A DNA stretch of 64,000 nt from JAZDGX01 sp964482205 (GTDB lineage: Bacteria > Eisenbacteria > RBG-16-71-46 > CAIMUX01 > WJJG01). The stretch spans positions 62,001 to 126,000 of the forward strand of contig CAYZWI010000004.1 of NCBI GenBank assembly GCA_964482205.1, read 5' to 3'. The first letter of the stretch is position 1, and every line of letters begins with the position of its first letter. Below are positions 62,027 to 64,000 of this stretch, piece after piece. The position numbers and the translations under genes were made by a program. The notes under the pieces are model-generated. The model did no database searches. It was not told the DNA's origin and saw nothing but the letters and a program-made list of their open reading frames with translations.

Positions 62027-62587
62027 TCAAGATTTCGCCCGGGGTTCGGCGCCGCTTTCGGCCCAGGCTTGGAGCATACGCCGGTACTTCTCGTGGATCA
62101 TCCGTCCGTCGAAGGAAGCCATCTGCTTGAGCAGGGCCTCGTTCTCCTCTTTGTCGAAGTAGCCAGCCGCCTGCGGGAAGAAGACCTTGTCTTCTTTCTT
62201 GATGTGCGGCGGATAAAAGCCGGCGAGCTCCTCCAGTCCGCTCAAGATCGCCTCGCGGGAAGCAAGGTCCCCGCCTCGGTACCGGCGCAACGCCTCGGCC
62301 ACGCGATTCACCATGCGCCGCCCCTCACGATGCTCTTCGATCAGCTCCTGCATCAACCGGCGATGCTCGGGCGACAGGTCCTTGCGGCTCAAGTCGCGAA
62401 AGTAGAGATCCTCTTCCTTGCCGTGGTGCGTGCGGTCGGCATAGGTGCGGATGAAGTCGATCGCCTCCTCCACGAAGGCGGGATCGATCTTCTCCTGCCG
62501 GCGATCGCGCCCGATCGTTTCCTGGATGGCCGCGATCACCTGCTCAATCAGACGGTGTTCGATCATCAGCGGACCCATCGGTAGCAT
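62027..62587 (-). CDS. Hemerythrin-domain protein
   Basis: The 186-residue four-helix diiron protein has the hemerythrin pattern MIEHRLIEQ, THHGKEEDLYF, EEHREGRRM and FYPPHIKKEDKVFFP. Such proteins bind or sense O2 or NO or handle iron. The start at 62587 is close to AGGAGG; an ATG four codons downstream (62578) is an alternative. It fits the oxygen-defence theme of the window. Confidence 0.85.
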   Translation of the reverse strand: MLPMGPLMIEHRLIEQVIAAIQETIGRDRRQEKIDPAFVEEAIDFIRTYADRTHHGKEEDLYFRDLSRKDLSPEHRRLMQELIEEHREGRRMVNRVAEALRRYRGGDLASREAILSGLEELAGFYPPHIKKEDKVFFPQAAGYFDKEENEALLKQMASFDGRMIHEKYRRMLQAWAESGAEPRAKS

Positions 62588-62891
62588 GATGCCTCCTGAT
62601 TGATAAGGGTACTGGCCCGATTCCTTCATCTCCGCATGCCGGTCGCCCGGCAACGAGGCCAGACGAAGACAGCAGCAGCGCACAGCCCTCAGGCGACGCT
62701 CCATCCTACCGGTGCATGAAGCCATGGAGGTATCGGAGGATCCGACCGGCTTCGCTGAGGAGACTCCCGATGAAGCTCGAGACACTCGCGGGCGGATCGC
62801 GCGTCCCTGGGTTCCATACACTCACCTTGTCTTGGTGAGCCCATTGGCGAGGGCGGCCGTTGTCTTGAGGCCTACAAAGACCCCGAACATT
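62588..62891. other. Intergenic region (304 bp)
   Basis: Between the hemerythrin gene and the ABC exporter gene, both minus. A short stem CTCACC / GGTGAG occurs near 62821-62838. No coding frame with support was recognised. Confidence 0.35.
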
Positions 62892-64000
62892 CTACGCCGA
62901 TTCGGACGGTTGTTCCAAGTGCGCCTTGGCGCGTTCGATCTGCAGGAACTCCCGATAGGTCGCGCATCGGGCGGACAGGTCAGCGTGCGTTCCCTCGTCC
63001 GCCAGGCGTCCGTTCTCGAGAACCAGGATGCGATCGGCCCGGCGGATCGTGGCGAGGCGATGGGAAACGAGAAACACCGTGCGCCCCGCGAAGCGAGCGT
63101 CGAGCTCCCTCCAGAAGCGATCCTCGTTGCGCGCGTCGAGAGCCGCGGTGCAATCGTCGAGGAGCAGGACTTGCGGGCGGCCGGCGAGGGCGCGCGCGAT
63201 CGCGACGCGCTGCTTCTGCCCCCCGGAAACGAGGCCGCCTTTCTGGCCCACCATCGTCTCGATGCCGTCGGGCATCGACGCGAGGTCCTCGCGCATCTGC
63301 GCCGCCTCCAGGCATTCGCGCACCCACGCCTCTTCCGAGGCGGCCTCTGCGGGCACCGGGCGCCCGAAGAGGACATTCTCCGCGATCGATTGCGAAAAGA
63401 GCCCGCCTTCCTGGGGCACATAGCCGATGCGTTGGCGATAGTCCTCCCAGTCCCATTCTCGCAAATCGCGTCCGTTCACGAGCACGCGTCCTTCGGTGGG
63501 CGGCATCATGCCCGCCAACATTCGCAGCAGCGTGGACTTTCCGCTCGCCACCGGCCCGACGAGCGCGATCTTCTGCCCCGCGAGCGCGCGAAACGACACG
63601 CCTTCCAATACGCGCCGGCCATTCCCGTACGAGAAACCCAGGTTCTCGAAGGCGATTTCCCGCACCGCTCCTGCCTCGGCTTGCGCCGCCGGTCGCACGG
63701 CCGCGGGGAAGGCGCGGATCTCTTCTACGCGATCGATCGAGACGAAGGCCTGCTGCCCGGCCATGAAGAGGAACGGAATGTCCATCATCGGCTGGGTGAG
63801 AATGTCGAGATAGACATAGAAGGCGTACAGCGTCCCGATCGTCGTCTCCCCGCGCATGACCATGTAGCCGCCCACCGCGAGCACGAGCATCTGCCCGATG
63901 CGGCTCGCCGCGGTGTCGAGCGCATTCACGAAAGTCTGCAGCCGGATCAACCGGAAGAAGACGCCGACGCGCTCGCGCATCAGATCGGCGAGGCGCTTCC
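62892..64000 (-). CDS. ABC exporter half-transporter (degenerate nucleotide-binding site), partial
   Basis: The C-terminal ~369 residues of a half-transporter are present; the N-terminus lies right of the window. The end of the transmembrane domain (QMLVLAVGGYMVMRG) is followed by an ATPase with Walker A VGPVASGKSTLLRM, LVSGGQKQRVAIARAL and Walker B VLLLDDCTAALD. The residue after the Walker B Asp is Asp, not Glu, as in the weak half of heterodimeric exporters such as BmrC/BmrD or TM287/288. Its partner is not downstream, so it is expected upstream beyond the window. Confidence 0.88.
   Translation of the reverse strand, partial: KRLADLMRERVGVFFRLIRLQTFVNALDTAASRIGQMLVLAVGGYMVMRGETTIGTLYAFYVYLDILTQPMMDIPFLFMAGQQAFVSIDRVEEIRAFPAAVRPAAQAEAGAVREIAFENLGFSYGNGRRVLEGVSFRALAGQKIALVGPVASGKSTLLRMLAGMMPPTEGRVLVNGRDLREWDWEDYRQRIGYVPQEGGLFSQSIAENVLFGRPVPAEAASEEAWVRECLEAAQMREDLASMPDGIETMVGQKGGLVSGGQKQRVAIARALAGRPQVLLLDDCTAALDARNEDRFWRELDARFAGRTVFLVSHRLATIRRADRILVLENGRLADEGTHADLSARCATYREFLQIERAKAHLEQPSESA

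Noticed and set aside
60468..62587. A phage-defence island of SDH protease, small ORF and hemerythrin
   Set aside because: Only a protease and a small ORF are adjacent, with no nuclease, sensor or effector family. The context is too weak for a claim.

Overview
The window is about 64 kb of high-GC DNA (roughly 63-66 % by eye) from a bacterium that I cannot name to species. The likeliest home is the FCB superphylum or a neighbouring uncultured phylum such as Candidatus Eisenbacteria or Krumholzibacteriota. The reasons are FlgD-like Ig C-terminal domains on secreted proteins, LVIVD-repeat and beta-helix secreted proteins, a bacillithiol operon outside the Firmicutes, and an anaerobe-type oxygen-detoxification island. 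No rRNA, tRNA, CRISPR array, transposase or integrase was recognised. Genes are dense, often overlap as ATGA, and use GTG and TTG starts as well as ATG.

Layout. 1-4119: secreted FGE-like (SUMF1-fold) proteins with FlgD-like tails, tandemly duplicated. The window opens inside another copy of the same gene. 4195-6433: alkylation repair (ogt plus an Ada-AlkA fusion). 6696-13160: CoA-binding protein, ICMT-like methyltransferase, fused MFS/spermidine-synthase-like protein and an LVIVD protein. 13265-16576: a three-gene minus-strand operon (LolA-like protein, anchored aldo/keto reductase, DUF6599-like protein). 16859-18750: methyltransferase and a Nudix-RsbRD_N fusion. 18934-26865: an oxygen/iron island. 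One arm is PerR-like regulator, rubrerythrin, FprA flavoprotein, rubredoxin, erythrin and iorAB. The other arm, divergent, is superoxide reductase, a ferritin-like protein and ferritin, and a Fur-box-like site lies between the arms. 26892-38342: a mannose/mannoside locus (phosphomannose isomerase, a degenerate sensor kinase, a sugar ABC transporter with an unusual permease, GH38 alpha-mannosidase). 38448-41123: two paralogous beta-helix proteins. 41256-43554: two methyltransferases flanking an internally deleted DUF255 gene. 43692-48037: the bacillithiol operon bshC-bshB-bshA plus a metallo-beta-lactamase-fold hydrolase. 48060-54987: threonine aldolase, DsbD, a DUF5658 protein and a membrane-bound alkaline-phosphatase-superfamily enzyme. 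55356-60326: a lipoprotein, thiolase with 3-hydroxyacyl-CoA dehydrogenase, an FmdB zinc ribbon and a Cys-rich secreted protein. 60468-64000: SDH-type Clp-fold protease with a small downstream ORF, a hemerythrin protein and one half of an ABC exporter cut by the window edge.

Together these suggest an anaerobe or microaerophile that detoxifies O2 and superoxide by reduction, uses bacillithiol as thiol buffer, ferments aromatic amino acids through indolepyruvate ferredoxin oxidoreductase, and takes up mannose-type sugars. The most unusual signals are a shared C-terminal motif T-T-W-G-x-[LM]-K-x-x-F on three secreted proteins, a hybrid histidine kinase that has lost every catalytic residue I can check, an ABC permease with a binding-protein-like lobe in its first periplasmic loop, a threefold tandem ribosome-binding-site/start unit in front of iorB, and in-frame minisatellites in many genes.
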